DNA of 64,000 nt. Origin: Caulobacter hibisci (lineage in GTDB: Bacteria > Pseudomonadota > Alphaproteobacteria > Caulobacterales > Caulobacteraceae). The stretch is from the NCBI RefSeq assembly GCF_016135805.1, contig NZ_JADWOX010000018.1, positions 48,005 through 112,004 on the forward strand. Direction: 5' to 3'. Positions 34,157-43,600 of this stretch are shown in pieces; the stretch's first letter is position 1; each line of letters opens with the position of its first letter. A program made the position numbers and the translations under genes. The notes under the pieces were generated by a model. That model searched no databases, was not told the origin of the DNA, and worked only from the letters and a program-made list of their open reading frames with translations.

Positions 34157-36607
34157 GTGCTGCGTTCGATCCTTGTCGCCTTCTGGCGCTCGTTCACTCG
34201 GCGGCCGCTCTATGCGGCGCTGAACCTGCTGGGCCTCAGCCTGGGCGTCGCGGCGTTCCTGACCCTGAGCCTGCTCTATCGCTTCGAGACCAGCTACGAG
34301 ACCTGGACCCCTGAGCACAGCCGGATCTACGCGGCGGGGGTGGCCTACAACTTTCCGGGGTTCTCGCGCGCCACGCGGGTCGGCGCCATGGGCGGGCTTC
34401 TGGAGGAGATGAAGGCCGACTATCCGGACGTGCGCGGCGTGCGCGACTGGAGCCAGGCGGTCACGGTTCACAAGGGGGCCGTCGCCACGGGCGAGCAGAT
34501 GGAACTGGTCGACCCCGAGTTCCTCGACTTCTTCCAGACGCCGCTGCTGGCGGGCGACGCCCGCACGGCCCTGGCCGATCCTGGCCGGGTGGCGATCTCT
34601 GAAGACCTGGCGCGCAAGTATTTCGGCGGGACCGACGTGATCGGCCGCACGCTGGACGTTACCGACTCCGAGGGGCGGGCGACCTATACGGTCAGCGCGG
34701 TGATCAAGGCGCTGCCCAAGAACAGCGAGCTGAAGCTCGATCTGTTGCGCCGGCTGCCCGTGGAGCGCACGGCCAAGGAACAGGCCTGGCATCACTGGGG
34801 CTCCCTCCAGCTCTTCACCTTCTTCAAGTTCGATCGGCCCGAGCAGGCCAGGGCGCTGGAGGCCCAGTTGCCCGCCTTCGTCGACCGACGGGTGGGCAGG
34901 ACCTTCGGCGACGATGTCGTTCCGCACGAGATGCTGGCCCTGAAGTTCGTGCCGCTGCGCGACGTGCACCTGCTGGACGCCAAGCAGCGGGCGGCGGTCG
35001 ACACCTTGGGGGTGGTCGGGATCGTGGCCCTGGTGCTGGCCCTGATCAATTACGTGAACCTGGCGACCGCCCGGGCGGGGCTGCGGGCTCGCGAAGTGGC
35101 GGTGCGCAAGGCGCTGGGCGCGGGGCCCGGGGCGCTGCGCACGCAGTTCCTGGGCGAGGCGGCGTCGACCATCGCCCTGGCGTTCCTGGTTGGCCTGGCC
35201 GTGGTCGAGCTGGCCTTGCCGCTGATCAACGCCGCGGGCGGCCTGTCGCTGAGCCTCGACTACCGGCGGGACGGGGCGTGGGTGGCCGGTGTGTTCGGCG
35301 TGGTGCTGGCGGCGGGCCTGCTGGCCGCGGTCTATCCGGCCTTCATGCTGGCGGCGTTCAAGCCGGCCCAGGTGCTGGCCTCGAGCCGGGCGCCCAGCGG
35401 CGGACGGTTCGGCGCGCGGCTGCGCGAGGCGCTGGTGGTCTGCCAGTTCGCCGCGGTGGTCGCCGCCTTCGTGCTGATGCTGGGCTTCCTGGGGCAGATC
35501 CGGCACATGCAGGAGGCGGACCTCGGCTATCGCCGCGACGGCCTTTATCTGGTCCTGTCCACCCGCCGGGTCGGGGTGACGCCCGAGCAGCGCAACGCCT
35601 TCTGGGAGACGGTCAGGCGTATCCCCGGCGTGACGGCGGTGACGGCCAGCAGCAACGCGCCGGCCGACGACGACTTCAACAGCAACTCGACGGCTCACCG
35701 GCTCGATCGCGGCGCGCCGCCGGAAATGGCGACGACCCTGAACGTGTCGTCGATCGGCCCCGACTACTTCCAGGTTCTGGAGGGGCGGCTGGTCGCCGGG
35801 CGGATGCTGGATGCCCAGCATGGCGGCGACGAGCAGTACAATCCGAAAGCCACGCCCGACACCGTGACCAACGTCGTGATCAGCCGCGAGGCCGCCAAGG
35901 TGCTGCAGTACGCCTCGCCCGAGGCGGCGCTGGACCAGTTGCTGGACTTCGGCGGCCGCAAGGTGCGCGTCGTCGGCGTGGCCGAGGACATGCGCTTCTA
36001 CAGCCCGATGGAGAAGGTGCCGGCCCGGATCTACTTCTTCAGCGGTCTTCCGGCCTGGTGGCCGGCGGACTGGCCGATCACCATGGTGCGCTATTCGGGC
36101 ATGGACGAGGCGGCGATGCGCGCGCGGCTGGAGACGGCCTGGCGGCAGGCCGCGCCGGGCGCGCCGTTCGAGGGCAAGACGGCCCTGGCCAATCTGGATC
36201 GCTACTATAAACCCCAGCGCGATCGCTCCAACCTGTTCAGCCTGGGCGCGGCGGCGGGCGCGGGGATCGGCTGCATCGGGCTTTACGGCCTGGCGGCGTT
36301 CAACACCTCGCGGCGGGCGCGGGAGGTGGGCCTGCGCAAGGTGCTGGGGGCGTCGAGCCCGCAGGTGGCGCGGCTGCTGGTCGGCCAGTTCCTGCGGCCG
36401 ATCCTGATCGCCTGCCTGATCGCCTGGCCGCTGTCCTGGTGGGCGCTGCGGCGCTGGCTGGCGCAGTTCGACGATCCCATCGGGATCGGGCCGGGGATCT
36501 TCCTGGCCGGCGCGGCGGCGGCCCTGGCCATCGGCCTGGCGACCGTCGGCGGCCTGGGCTGGGCGGCGGCCTCGACCTCGCCCGGCAAGGCGCTGCGCAG
36601 CGAGTGA
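34157..36607 (+). CDS. FtsX/MacB-type ABC permease, duplicated
   Basis: The 816-residue membrane protein consists of two FtsX-like halves. The N-terminal helix (about 20-40) is followed by a periplasmic MacB_PCD-like domain (about 45-270) and a three-helix FtsX unit (about 285-410, with ATARAGLRAREVAVRKALGA); a second periplasmic domain (about 435-680) and a second FtsX unit (about 690-810, with FNTSRRAREVGLRKVLGAS) follow. REVxxRKxLGA occurs in both halves, marking the duplication. The start is GTG 34157. The substrate is unknown; peptides, lipids or antimicrobials are typical. Confidence 0.9.
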   Translation: MLRSILVAFWRSFTRRPLYAALNLLGLSLGVAAFLTLSLLYRFETSYETWTPEHSRIYAAGVAYNFPGFSRATRVGAMGGLLEEMKADYPDVRGVRDWSQAVTVHKGAVATGEQMELVDPEFLDFFQTPLLAGDARTALADPGRVAISEDLARKYFGGTDVIGRTLDVTDSEGRATYTVSAVIKALPKNSELKLDLLRRLPVERTAKEQAWHHWGSLQLFTFFKFDRPEQARALEAQLPAFVDRRVGRTFGDDVVPHEMLALKFVPLRDVHLLDAKQRAAVDTLGVVGIVALVLALINYVNLATARAGLRAREVAVRKALGAGPGALRTQFLGEAASTIALAFLVGLAVVELALPLINAAGGLSLSLDYRRDGAWVAGVFGVVLAAGLLAAVYPAFMLAAFKPAQVLASSRAPSGGRFGARLREALVVCQFAAVVAAFVLMLGFLGQIRHMQEADLGYRRDGLYLVLSTRRVGVTPEQRNAFWETVRRIPGVTAVTASSNAPADDDFNSNSTAHRLDRGAPPEMATTLNVSSIGPDYFQVLEGRLVAGRMLDAQHGGDEQYNPKATPDTVTNVVISREAAKVLQYASPEAALDQLLDFGGRKVRVVGVAEDMRFYSPMEKVPARIYFFSGLPAWWPADWPITMVRYSGMDEAAMRARLETAWRQAAPGAPFEGKTALANLDRYYKPQRDRSNLFSLGAAAGAGIGCIGLYGLAAFNTSRRAREVGLRKVLGASSPQVARLLVGQFLRPILIACLIAWPLSWWALRRWLAQFDDPIGIGPGIFLAGAAAALAIGLATVGGLGWAAASTSPGKALRSE

Positions 36608-36810
36608 TCGGGGTGCGCGGCCAGGTGGAGGGCGTTGTCGCGCTCTCCCTCAGGCTTCGTTGTCTTTGATCGGAAAGGCTTTTCGCCGGAACGGGCGCCT
36701 GCGCGGCGGGCAGTTGACTGGCCGGTCCCGGACTTGCAGAGCTAGGCGTTGACGAGGCGCGCACCGACAGCAAAGAAGCGCGCCATCGAGGGCGGGCAGG
36801 GGCGATCGGT

Positions 36811-37284
36811 GTGAAGGACGAGGGCTGGCGCGGCTTGGTGCGCCGCATCACGCGCATCACGCGCGACCCCGCCGGCGCGGAGGACGTGGTCCAGTCCGCC
36901 ATGGTGCGGATGCTGGAATACCGACGGGCCAACGTGCTGATCAATCCCGAGGGCTTCGTCGCGCGGGCGGCGGTCAACCTGGCCATCGACGAGCGTCGGC
37001 AACGCGCGCGACGCCCCGAGGAAGGCCTCGACTTCATCGACGACGCCCTGGCCGATTCCCAGCCGCTGCAGGACGAGGTGCTGCGGGCGCGCGAGCGTCT
37101 GGCGCGGCTGAAACTGGGCCTGGCGCGTCTCAGCCCGCGGACACGCGAAGTCTTTTTGCTTCACCGACTGGAGGGGCTGAAGTATCGGGAGATCGCAGAG
37201 CGCCTCGGGATCACCGTCAGCGCCGTGGAAAAACACGTGGCCAAGGCGGCCCTGTTCCTGACCGGATGGACCGAGAAGTGGTGA
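36811..37284 (+). CDS. FecI-type ECF sigma factor
   Basis: The 157-residue protein has sigma region 2 (DPAGAEDVVQSAMVRMLEYR) and region 4 with a helix-turn-helix (LSPRTREVFLLHRLEGLKYR, then EIAERLGITVSAVEKHVAKA), as in FecI-like ECF factors. The start is GTG 36811 after an aggggc stretch. It overlaps the FecR-like gene by 19 bases. The trio sigma factor, FecR, STN-type receptor is the classic cell-surface signalling arrangement in which ligand binding at the outer membrane releases the sigma factor. Confidence 0.92.
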   Translation: MKDEGWRGLVRRITRITRDPAGAEDVVQSAMVRMLEYRRANVLINPEGFVARAAVNLAIDERRQRARRPEEGLDFIDDALADSQPLQDEVLRARERLARLKLGLARLSPRTREVFLLHRLEGLKYREIAERLGITVSAVEKHVAKAALFLTGWTEKW

Positions 37285-38228
37285 GCCCAGCGCGGGACAT
37301 CGAAGCTGTTCGCAAGGAGGCGGCCGACTGGCTGGCCCGCCTGCGCAGCGACGCGCGCGGCCCCGCCGACGAATCCGACTTCAAGCTCTGGCTGAATCGC
37401 TCCGAAGACCACCGGGCCAGCTTCGACGCCCTGACCGAGACCTGGGAGCTGGCCGGCGCCCTGAAGCACGATCCGGAGATCGTCGTGCCTCCGGCTCCGC
37501 GGCGTTCGCCCGTCCTGGCGCGCCGCGCGGTGCTGGCCGGGGTGGGCGTCGCGGCCGTGGGCCTGGGCTGGCTGGCCCTGGCGCCGGAGGTCTACGCCAC
37601 CGGCATCGGCGAGACCCGCACCCTGCACCTGGACGACGGCTCGTCGATCCTGCTCGACGCCGACAGCCGCATCCGCGTCCACCTGGAAGGCCGCAAGCGC
37701 AAGGCGACCCTGGTGCGCGGCCGGGCCTTCTTCCGCGCCGCCACCGATCCGGTGAAGCCGTTCGTGGTCAGCGCCGACGGCCGCGAGATCGTCGGCGACG
37801 GCGGCGACGCCTTCGACGTCTCGGTGAACGGTGCGGCCGTCGCCGTGACCAGCGTCGAGGGCCAGGTTCTGGTGATGGAGGCCGGACAGCCTTCCAGCCG
37901 TCTGATCGCCATGGCGGGGCAGCGGATCGTCATGGCCGGCGAGGCCGCGCCGCGCCGCGAGGCCGCCGACGTGCAGGCCGCCACGGCCTGGCGATTCGGC
38001 CAGGCGGTGTTCGACGACCAGACCCTGGCCGCGGCCATCGCCGAGATGAACCGCTACAGCCGTCGCCGCATCGTGCTGTCGGAGCCGGGTCTGGAAGACC
38101 TGCGGATCAGCGGCGTCTACAAGGCTGGCGACAACGAGGCCTTCGCCCGTTCGGTGGCGGTGTTGCTCGATCTAAAGGTCCAGACCAGCGCCGGCGGTCT
38201 GCTGATCGCGCCGCGCGCCGGGGCATGA
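37266..38228 (+). CDS. FecR-family anti-sigma factor
   Basis: The 320-residue protein has the cytoplasmic sigma-binding domain (EAADWLARLRSDARGPADES, then LWLNRSEDHRASFDALTETW), one membrane helix (about 83-102, AVLAGVGVAAVGLGWLAL), the periplasmic FecR domain (TRTLHLDDGSSILLDADSRI) and a C-terminal STN-like segment (EMNRYSRRRIVLSEPGL...ISGVYKAGDNEAFARSVA). It receives the signal from the receptor's STN domain. ATG 37266 overlaps the sigma gene; GTG 37278 is an alternative. Confidence 0.93.
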   Translation: MDREVVSPARDIEAVRKEAADWLARLRSDARGPADESDFKLWLNRSEDHRASFDALTETWELAGALKHDPEIVVPPAPRRSPVLARRAVLAGVGVAAVGLGWLALAPEVYATGIGETRTLHLDDGSSILLDADSRIRVHLEGRKRKATLVRGRAFFRAATDPVKPFVVSADGREIVGDGGDAFDVSVNGAAVAVTSVEGQVLVMEAGQPSSRLIAMAGQRIVMAGEAAPRREAADVQAATAWRFGQAVFDDQTLAAAIAEMNRYSRRRIVLSEPGLEDLRISGVYKAGDNEAFARSVAVLLDLKVQTSAGGLLIAPRAGA

Positions 38229-38347
38229 ACCTGTCGGCGCGCGCGCCCGAAAGTGCGAAGGCCGCAAAAAAGTTGCTGAGGAAAAATCGACCGCCGTCGT
38301 CAGGCCTCTTGAGCCCGAAATGCGGGCCAAGAGGGGACTAGAGTTTC

Positions 38348-41300
38348 ATGACGATGGGGAACGACGGCCGGCTGCGCCGTATGCTGGCCGGATCGGCGGC
38401 CGTGGGCGTGCTGTTGGTCGCTGGGGCGGCCTTTGGTCAGGTCGTAGCGGTGGACGTGCAGGCTCAGCCGCTGGACAAGGCGCTGCGTGAGCTGGGCAAG
38501 GAAACCGGGACCAACATCCTGTTCTCGCCCAAGGCCGTGGCCGGACGCCGCGCGGCGGCCGTGGTCGGCCGCTACACCCCGATCGAGGCCGCCCGCAAGC
38601 TGGCCGGTCAGGCCGGCCTGGAAGTGGTCGAGGACGGCTCGGGCGCGCTGATCGTGCGCCAGCCCGGCGCGTCCCAGGTCGCCACCGTTCAGCAGGCGTC
38701 GTTCGAGACGGTAGATCAAGGCTCTACTGTCGAGGTTGAAGAAGTCGTGGTGACTGGCTCGCGCCTGCGCCGCACCACCTTCGACAGCCCCTCTCCCGTG
38801 GTCGATGTCGATCGCGAAGACCTGCTGGAAAGTGGCTACACCGACATCGCCGAAGCCCTGACCGACCTGCCGGGCGTCGATATCGGCGTCAACCTGTCGA
38901 CCAGCCAGTCGGCCGTGCAGGACAACGGCCTGTCGACCGTCAGCCTGCGCGCCCTGGGCCAGAACCGCACCCTGACCCTGATCGACGGTCACCGCACGGT
39001 GTCCAACGCCGGCAACAAGAACGCGGTGAGCCTCAGCTCCATCCCCGAGTTCTTCGTCGATCGCGTCGAGATCAGCACCGGCGGCGCCTCGGCCATCTAC
39101 GGCTCGGACGCCGTCTCGGGCGTCGTCAACATCATCACCACCAACAAGATGGACGGGGTGAAGCTGCGCGCCGTGGCCGGCGTCACCGACGACGGCGGTG
39201 GCAGCACCATCGAATATTCGGCGGTCGCGGGTAAGCGCTTCTTGGACGACAAGCTGTTCATGATGATCGGCGGCACCTACGAGAAGCAGGACGCCCTCAA
39301 CGCCACCGACCGCAAGTGGGCGACCCAGTCGGTGCTCTACGATCCCGACACCAACACCGTCACCAGCCCTGACCTGTCGACCTATACCCCCGGCGGCCGC
39401 TTCCGCAGCAGCAGCTTCTATTATGACGAAGGCGGCCTGCAGAAGAACTTCGTCACGGCGGTCAACGGCTACGAGACCCGCGACAACGGCACGCTTATCA
39501 CTCCGGCCAAACGTTCGTCCGGCGCGATCAAGATCAACTACCAGGCCACGCCCGACATCAAGATCTGGGGCCAGTTCCAGGCTTCGCGCGTGACCACCAA
39601 CTCGGTGCGCGAGCCCTACGGCCTGAGCAGCTCGACCACCTACGGCGTCAACGACGAGTACACGATCGGCAACATCGCCCGCGCCAATCCGTACGTGCCG
39701 TCGGCGATCTACTCGTCCTCGACCTCGTCGATCAGCTTCCGCCGCCGCATGACCGAGGTGGGCGAGCTGGAAATCTACAACCGCCGCACCACCCTGCGCG
39801 GCTGGGCCGGGGCCGAGGGCAAGGTGTTCGGCGACTGGGACTGGGCCGTGACCTACGGCTACGGCGAGTACGACGGCTATCAGGTCCGCAAGAACGGCCT
39901 GAACATGGCCAATGTGAAGAACGCCCTGAACGCCGAGCTCAACACCACGACCGGCCAGGTCCAGTGCAAGGGCGCCACCGCCCGCGCCAACGGCTGCGTG
40001 CCGCTGAACCTGTTCGGCATCGGCTCGATTAGCAAGGAAGCGGCCGACTACATCCGCGCCGACGTCTGGTATCGCCCGCAGAACCGCCAGGACACGGTCG
40101 AAGGCTACATGACCGGAGAGCTGTTCCAGCTGCCGGCCGGCCCGATCGAGACCGCGGTCGGCTTCGAGCTGCGTCGTGACAAGACCCGCACCACGACCGA
40201 CGAGCTGACCCAGAACGGCCTGACCAACTTCGCCTACATCCCCGAATACAGCGGCGTGGTGAAGTCGAACGAAGCCTATGTCGAGGCCTCGGTTCCGCTG
40301 GTGAAGGACCTGCCGTTCGTGCAGCGCCTGGAAGTCGACGGCGCCGTCCGCGTCGCTCACTACAACCTCGAGAACGTCGGCACGACGCTCAGCTACCGCG
40401 CCGGCCTGCAATGGCAGCCGGTGGCGGGCCTGCGCTTCCGCACCGCCTGGAGCCGCGCCCAGCGCGCGCCTGACACCACCGAGCTCTATTCGCCGCCCCG
40501 CGACGACTACGACACGGTGGCCGACGTCTGCAGCGGCGTGACCGCCTCGACCCCCGGCACCGTGGCCCAGAACTGCCGCGCCAATGCCGGCATCGCGGCG
40601 GCCATCGCAGCCGACGGCGTGTTCACCTCGGACGTCACCAGCGTCAACTCTCCCAACGGCGGCAATATCGACCTGAAGGAAGAGACCGCCGACACCCTGA
40701 CGGTCGGCTTCGTGTTGCAGCCGACCTTCTTCAACGGCTTCGACCTCAGCGTCGACTACTACGACATCAAGGTGGCCGACGCGATTTCGTCGCTGTCGAA
40801 CAGCCAGCTTCTGGCCGAGTGCTACCAATCGACCAGCGGGACGGACAACCGCTTCTGCAACGTCATCACCCGTGACGCCGAGGGCCAGATCTCCAAGATC
40901 CTGAACCTGTCGGAAAACCTCGACGACCTGCGCGCCAGCGGCGTCGACGTGGCCCTGCGCTACCGGTTCGACCTGGACCGCTGGAAGGTGCCGGGCGACT
41001 TCACCTTCCGGGCCAACTACAGCCGCCGCCTGAAGCTGGAGAGCCGCTACGAGGGCGTCAACGGCGTCTCGATCGCCGACGACCTGGGCGAGGTCGGCAC
41101 CTCGAAGAACGAGGGCAAGTTCAGCCTGGCCTGGCGTAACCGCCAGTGGAACGTGCAGTGGTCGGCCAACTACGTCGGCGAGGCGGTGGACGACAACGAC
41201 CTGGCCGCGGCCTTCGCCGAGGCCGGCGTGACCAACCCGCTGTACCTGAACGTCGACGCCTTCTGGCGCCACGACCTGTCGGTGAAGTTCTTCCCCGATC

Positions 41301-41464
41301 CGAAGAACAAGGACCTGCGCGTCTTCGGCACCGTCAAGAACGTGTTCGACAACCAGGGTCCGTTCCTGCCGGACGGCACGGAGTCGGGCAGCAGCTACAA
41401 CTACAGCGCCGTCTACGGCGTCAGCGGCCGGGCCTACACCCTGGGCCTGCAAGTCGCTTTCTAG
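38348..41464 (+). CDS. TonB-dependent receptor with N-terminal STN signalling domain
   Basis: The 1038-residue outer-membrane protein has a signal peptide (about 1-33), an STN signalling domain (about 35-105, QPLDKALRELGKETGTNILF), a TonB-box-like segment (VEEVVVTGSRLRR near residue 134), a plug domain (about 145-260, STGGASAIYGSDAVSGVVNI) and a barrel ending in Phe (LGLQVAF), the usual assembly signal. The STN domain links it to the FecI/FecR pair just upstream. The plug resembles TonB receptors for large organic ligands rather than siderophores; a peptide ligand is suggested by the S9 peptidase that follows. A perfect terminator ends the gene. Confidence 0.93.
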   Translation: MTMGNDGRLRRMLAGSAAVGVLLVAGAAFGQVVAVDVQAQPLDKALRELGKETGTNILFSPKAVAGRRAAAVVGRYTPIEAARKLAGQAGLEVVEDGSGALIVRQPGASQVATVQQASFETVDQGSTVEVEEVVVTGSRLRRTTFDSPSPVVDVDREDLLESGYTDIAEALTDLPGVDIGVNLSTSQSAVQDNGLSTVSLRALGQNRTLTLIDGHRTVSNAGNKNAVSLSSIPEFFVDRVEISTGGASAIYGSDAVSGVVNIITTNKMDGVKLRAVAGVTDDGGGSTIEYSAVAGKRFLDDKLFMMIGGTYEKQDALNATDRKWATQSVLYDPDTNTVTSPDLSTYTPGGRFRSSSFYYDEGGLQKNFVTAVNGYETRDNGTLITPAKRSSGAIKINYQATPDIKIWGQFQASRVTTNSVREPYGLSSSTTYGVNDEYTIGNIARANPYVPSAIYSSSTSSISFRRRMTEVGELEIYNRRTTLRGWAGAEGKVFGDWDWAVTYGYGEYDGYQVRKNGLNMANVKNALNAELNTTTGQVQCKGATARANGCVPLNLFGIGSISKEAADYIRADVWYRPQNRQDTVEGYMTGELFQLPAGPIETAVGFELRRDKTRTTTDELTQNGLTNFAYIPEYSGVVKSNEAYVEASVPLVKDLPFVQRLEVDGAVRVAHYNLENVGTTLSYRAGLQWQPVAGLRFRTAWSRAQRAPDTTELYSPPRDDYDTVADVCSGVTASTPGTVAQNCRANAGIAAAIAADGVFTSDVTSVNSPNGGNIDLKEETADTLTVGFVLQPTFFNGFDLSVDYYDIKVADAISSLSNSQLLAECYQSTSGTDNRFCNVITRDAEGQISKILNLSENLDDLRASGVDVALRYRFDLDRWKVPGDFTFRANYSRRLKLESRYEGVNGVSIADDLGEVGTSKNEGKFSLAWRNRQWNVQWSANYVGEAVDDNDLAAAFAEAGVTNPLYLNVDAFWRHDLSVKFFPDPKNKDLRVFGTVKNVFDNQGPFLPDGTESGSSYNYSAVYGVSGRAYTLGLQVAF

Positions 41465-41480
41465 GAAGCGGCCTCTTCAT

Positions 41481-41510
41481 CGCCGGCGCCTTCGGGCGCC
41501 GGCGATTTTC
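41481..41510 (+). terminator. Terminator with UUCG tetraloop after the TonB receptor
   Basis: A perfect 10-bp stem (cgccggcgcc / ggcgccggcg) with TTCG loop is followed by attttcattt. It lies between the receptor and the S9 peptidase, so the peptidase may be transcribed at a lower level by read-through or from its own promoter. Confidence 0.85.
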
Positions 41511-41527
41511 ATTTCCGGAGCTTTTCG

Positions 41528-43558
41528 ATGTTTCGTTTCCGCCTGGCGGCCCTGGCCGCCGGAAGCCTGCTCGCGGCCGCCGCCTCGCAGGGCTGGGCCG
41601 CGCCGCGCGTGATGACCGCCACCGACCTGGTCGGCCTCGAGAAGCTCTCCGATCCCAAGGTCTCGCCCGACGGGCGGTTCGTGCTCTATTCGGTCGGCCG
41701 GGTCGACTGGAAGGCCAACGCCGTGCAGGACGACCTGTGGCGCGTGGGCCTGGACGGCTCGGATCCCCGGCGGATGGTCGAGGGGCCCGCCTCGGGCGCG
41801 GCCTGGTCGCCGGACGGCAAGCGCTTCGCCTTCACCGCCAAGCGCGAAGGCGACAGCGGCCGGCAGATCTACCTGTCGCCCATCGATGGCGGCGAGCCCA
41901 AGCGCCTGGGCAAGCTGCGCACCGGCCCGTCGGACCTGCGCTGGTCGCCGGACGGTTCGGCGATCTATTTCCTGGCCGACGCCCCCGATCCCAAGCCCCT
42001 GGCCAAGCGCAAGCGCGAGAAGGACGACATGATCGCCTTCGAGACGCCGCAGGCGCGCGGCCGGCTGTGGCGGATCACCGTCGCCGACGGCAAGGCCGCG
42101 CCGGTGATCGAGGGCGACTTCGAGGTCGAGGCCTACGACCTGTCGGCCGACGGCAAGACCATTCTCTATCGCCGCGCGCCCTCGCATCTGCTGGACGACA
42201 ATCCGAAATCCGAGCTGTGGGTGAAGGCGGGGCAGGGACCCGACCGCCGCCTGACCGACAACGATTACCAGGAAAGCACGCCGCGCCTGTCGCCCGACGG
42301 CCGCTCGGCGCTGTTCCTTGCCACGGCCGAGAACGGCCGCTACGGCACGGTCAATCCGAACCTCTTCGTGCTGCCGACGGCCGGCGGGGCGCCGCGCGAA
42401 CTGGCCCACGGCCTGCCCTATGAGATCGAGGACGCGGCCTGGTCGGCCGACGGCCGCGAGATCTACATCACCGCCACCACCGGCGTGCGCCGCGAACTGT
42501 TCGCCGTCGATGTGAAGAGCGAGGTCGTGCGGCCGCTGGCGCGTGGCGACCACGCCGCCGGCGACGTCACCCTGACCCGCGACGGCAAGACGGTGGTGTT
42601 CTTCAAGGCTTCGGCGACCTCGCCGGGCGAGGTGTTCAGGATGGATCCGGCCCGTCCGGCGCCGGTGCAGGTGACGCACCTGAACGACGACATCGCCACC
42701 CGCTTCCGCCTGCCGCGCCAGGAGGCGATCCAGTGGACCGCGCCCGACGGCCAGGCGCTGGAAGGGCTGGTGACCTATCCGCTCGACTACCAGCCGGGCC
42801 GTCGCTACCCGCTGATCGTCCAGAGCCACGGCGGGCCGCGTTCATCGGACGTGTTCAACATCTTCGCCTACGGCCGCTTCAACCCGCTGCTGGCGGCCAA
42901 GGGCGTGATGACGCTGAGCGTCAACTACCGAGGCGGCACGGCCTATGGCGACGCCTTCCTGCAGGGGATGAACGCCGGCTATTTCCGCCATGCCGACAAG
43001 GACGTGCTGTCGGGCGTCGACAATCTGGTCGCCAAGGGGCTGGCCGATCCGGATCGCCTGGGCGTGATGGGCTGGAGCGCCGGCGGCCACATGACCAACC
43101 GCCTGATCACCGTCACCGACCGCTTCAAGGCCGCCGCCTCGGGCGCGGGGGCGGTCGACTGGCCGTCGATGTACTTGACGTCCGACAACCGCTGGCAGCG
43201 CACCGAATGGTTCGTGACGCCGCCCTACGGCTCGACCGCGCGGCGCGATCTTTACACGGACAACTCGCCGCTCAGCCAGCTGGACAAGGTCAAGACCCCG
43301 ACCCTGATCTTGGCCGGAGCCGAGGACGAACGTGTGCCCTGGACCCAGTCGGTGATGCTGAACCGGGCGCTGCGGGCCCTGGGCGTCGAGAGCGAGCTCT
43401 ACCTGGCCCCGCGCGAGCCGCATAATTTCCGCGAGCTGCGCCACCGCCTGTTCCAGGTGAACGTGCAGATGGACTGGTTCAGCAAGCGCGTGCTGGGCCA
43501 GGACTACGTCTGGAGCGGCCCGCCGGGCGAGGACGCCGACGAGACGGGCGAGCTCTGA
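41528..43558 (+). CDS. Secreted S9-family peptidase, possible lasso-peptide isopeptidase type
   Basis: The 676-residue product has a signal peptide (about 1-24, ending ASQGWA), a WD40-like beta-propeller (about 30-400, repeated SPDGxxxxF motifs) and a C-terminal alpha/beta hydrolase. The catalytic triad is visible: Ser517 in GWSAGGHM, Asp600 in AGAEDERVPW and His632 in REPHNF. General S9 enzymes are oligopeptidases; a subgroup (AtxE type) opens the isopeptide ring of lasso peptides and is encoded next to FecI, FecR and a TonB receptor, exactly as here. No lasso precursor, B or C gene is in the window, so a general peptidase remains possible. Confidence 0.85.
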   Translation: MFRFRLAALAAGSLLAAAASQGWAAPRVMTATDLVGLEKLSDPKVSPDGRFVLYSVGRVDWKANAVQDDLWRVGLDGSDPRRMVEGPASGAAWSPDGKRFAFTAKREGDSGRQIYLSPIDGGEPKRLGKLRTGPSDLRWSPDGSAIYFLADAPDPKPLAKRKREKDDMIAFETPQARGRLWRITVADGKAAPVIEGDFEVEAYDLSADGKTILYRRAPSHLLDDNPKSELWVKAGQGPDRRLTDNDYQESTPRLSPDGRSALFLATAENGRYGTVNPNLFVLPTAGGAPRELAHGLPYEIEDAAWSADGREIYITATTGVRRELFAVDVKSEVVRPLARGDHAAGDVTLTRDGKTVVFFKASATSPGEVFRMDPARPAPVQVTHLNDDIATRFRLPRQEAIQWTAPDGQALEGLVTYPLDYQPGRRYPLIVQSHGGPRSSDVFNIFAYGRFNPLLAAKGVMTLSVNYRGGTAYGDAFLQGMNAGYFRHADKDVLSGVDNLVAKGLADPDRLGVMGWSAGGHMTNRLITVTDRFKAAASGAGAVDWPSMYLTSDNRWQRTEWFVTPPYGSTARRDLYTDNSPLSQLDKVKTPTLILAGAEDERVPWTQSVMLNRALRALGVESELYLAPREPHNFRELRHRLFQVNVQMDWFSKRVLGQDYVWSGPPGEDADETGEL

Positions 43559-43564
43559 AAATAG

Positions 43565-43594
43565 AAACGGCGGGGATGAAGACCCCCGCCGTTT
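43565..43594. terminator. Bidirectional terminator between S9 peptidase and TonB receptor 2
   Basis: AAACGGCGGGG and CCCCGCCGTTT form a perfect 11-bp stem with an 8-base loop; the stem ends give A and T runs on both sides, so it can stop transcription from either convergent gene. Confidence 0.85.
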
Positions 43595-43600
43595 GTCGTT

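Noticed and set aside
36608..38347. Search for a lasso-peptide precursor, protease or cyclase gene near the sigma/FecR/receptor set
   Set aside because: The short gaps (36608-36810 and 38229-38347) contain no small frame with a leader/core pattern, and no transglutaminase-like or asparagine-synthetase-like gene exists in the window.
38265..38347. Specific ECF promoter for the STN receptor (gaaaaa ... cgtc)
   Set aside because: The spacing between the possible -35 and -10 parts is shorter than usual, so I do not list it as a feature.
38300..41452. Open frame of 1050 codons on the minus strand opposite the STN-type receptor
   Set aside because: The plus strand has signal peptide, STN, plug and barrel features; the minus strand shows none and has the composition of a shadow frame.
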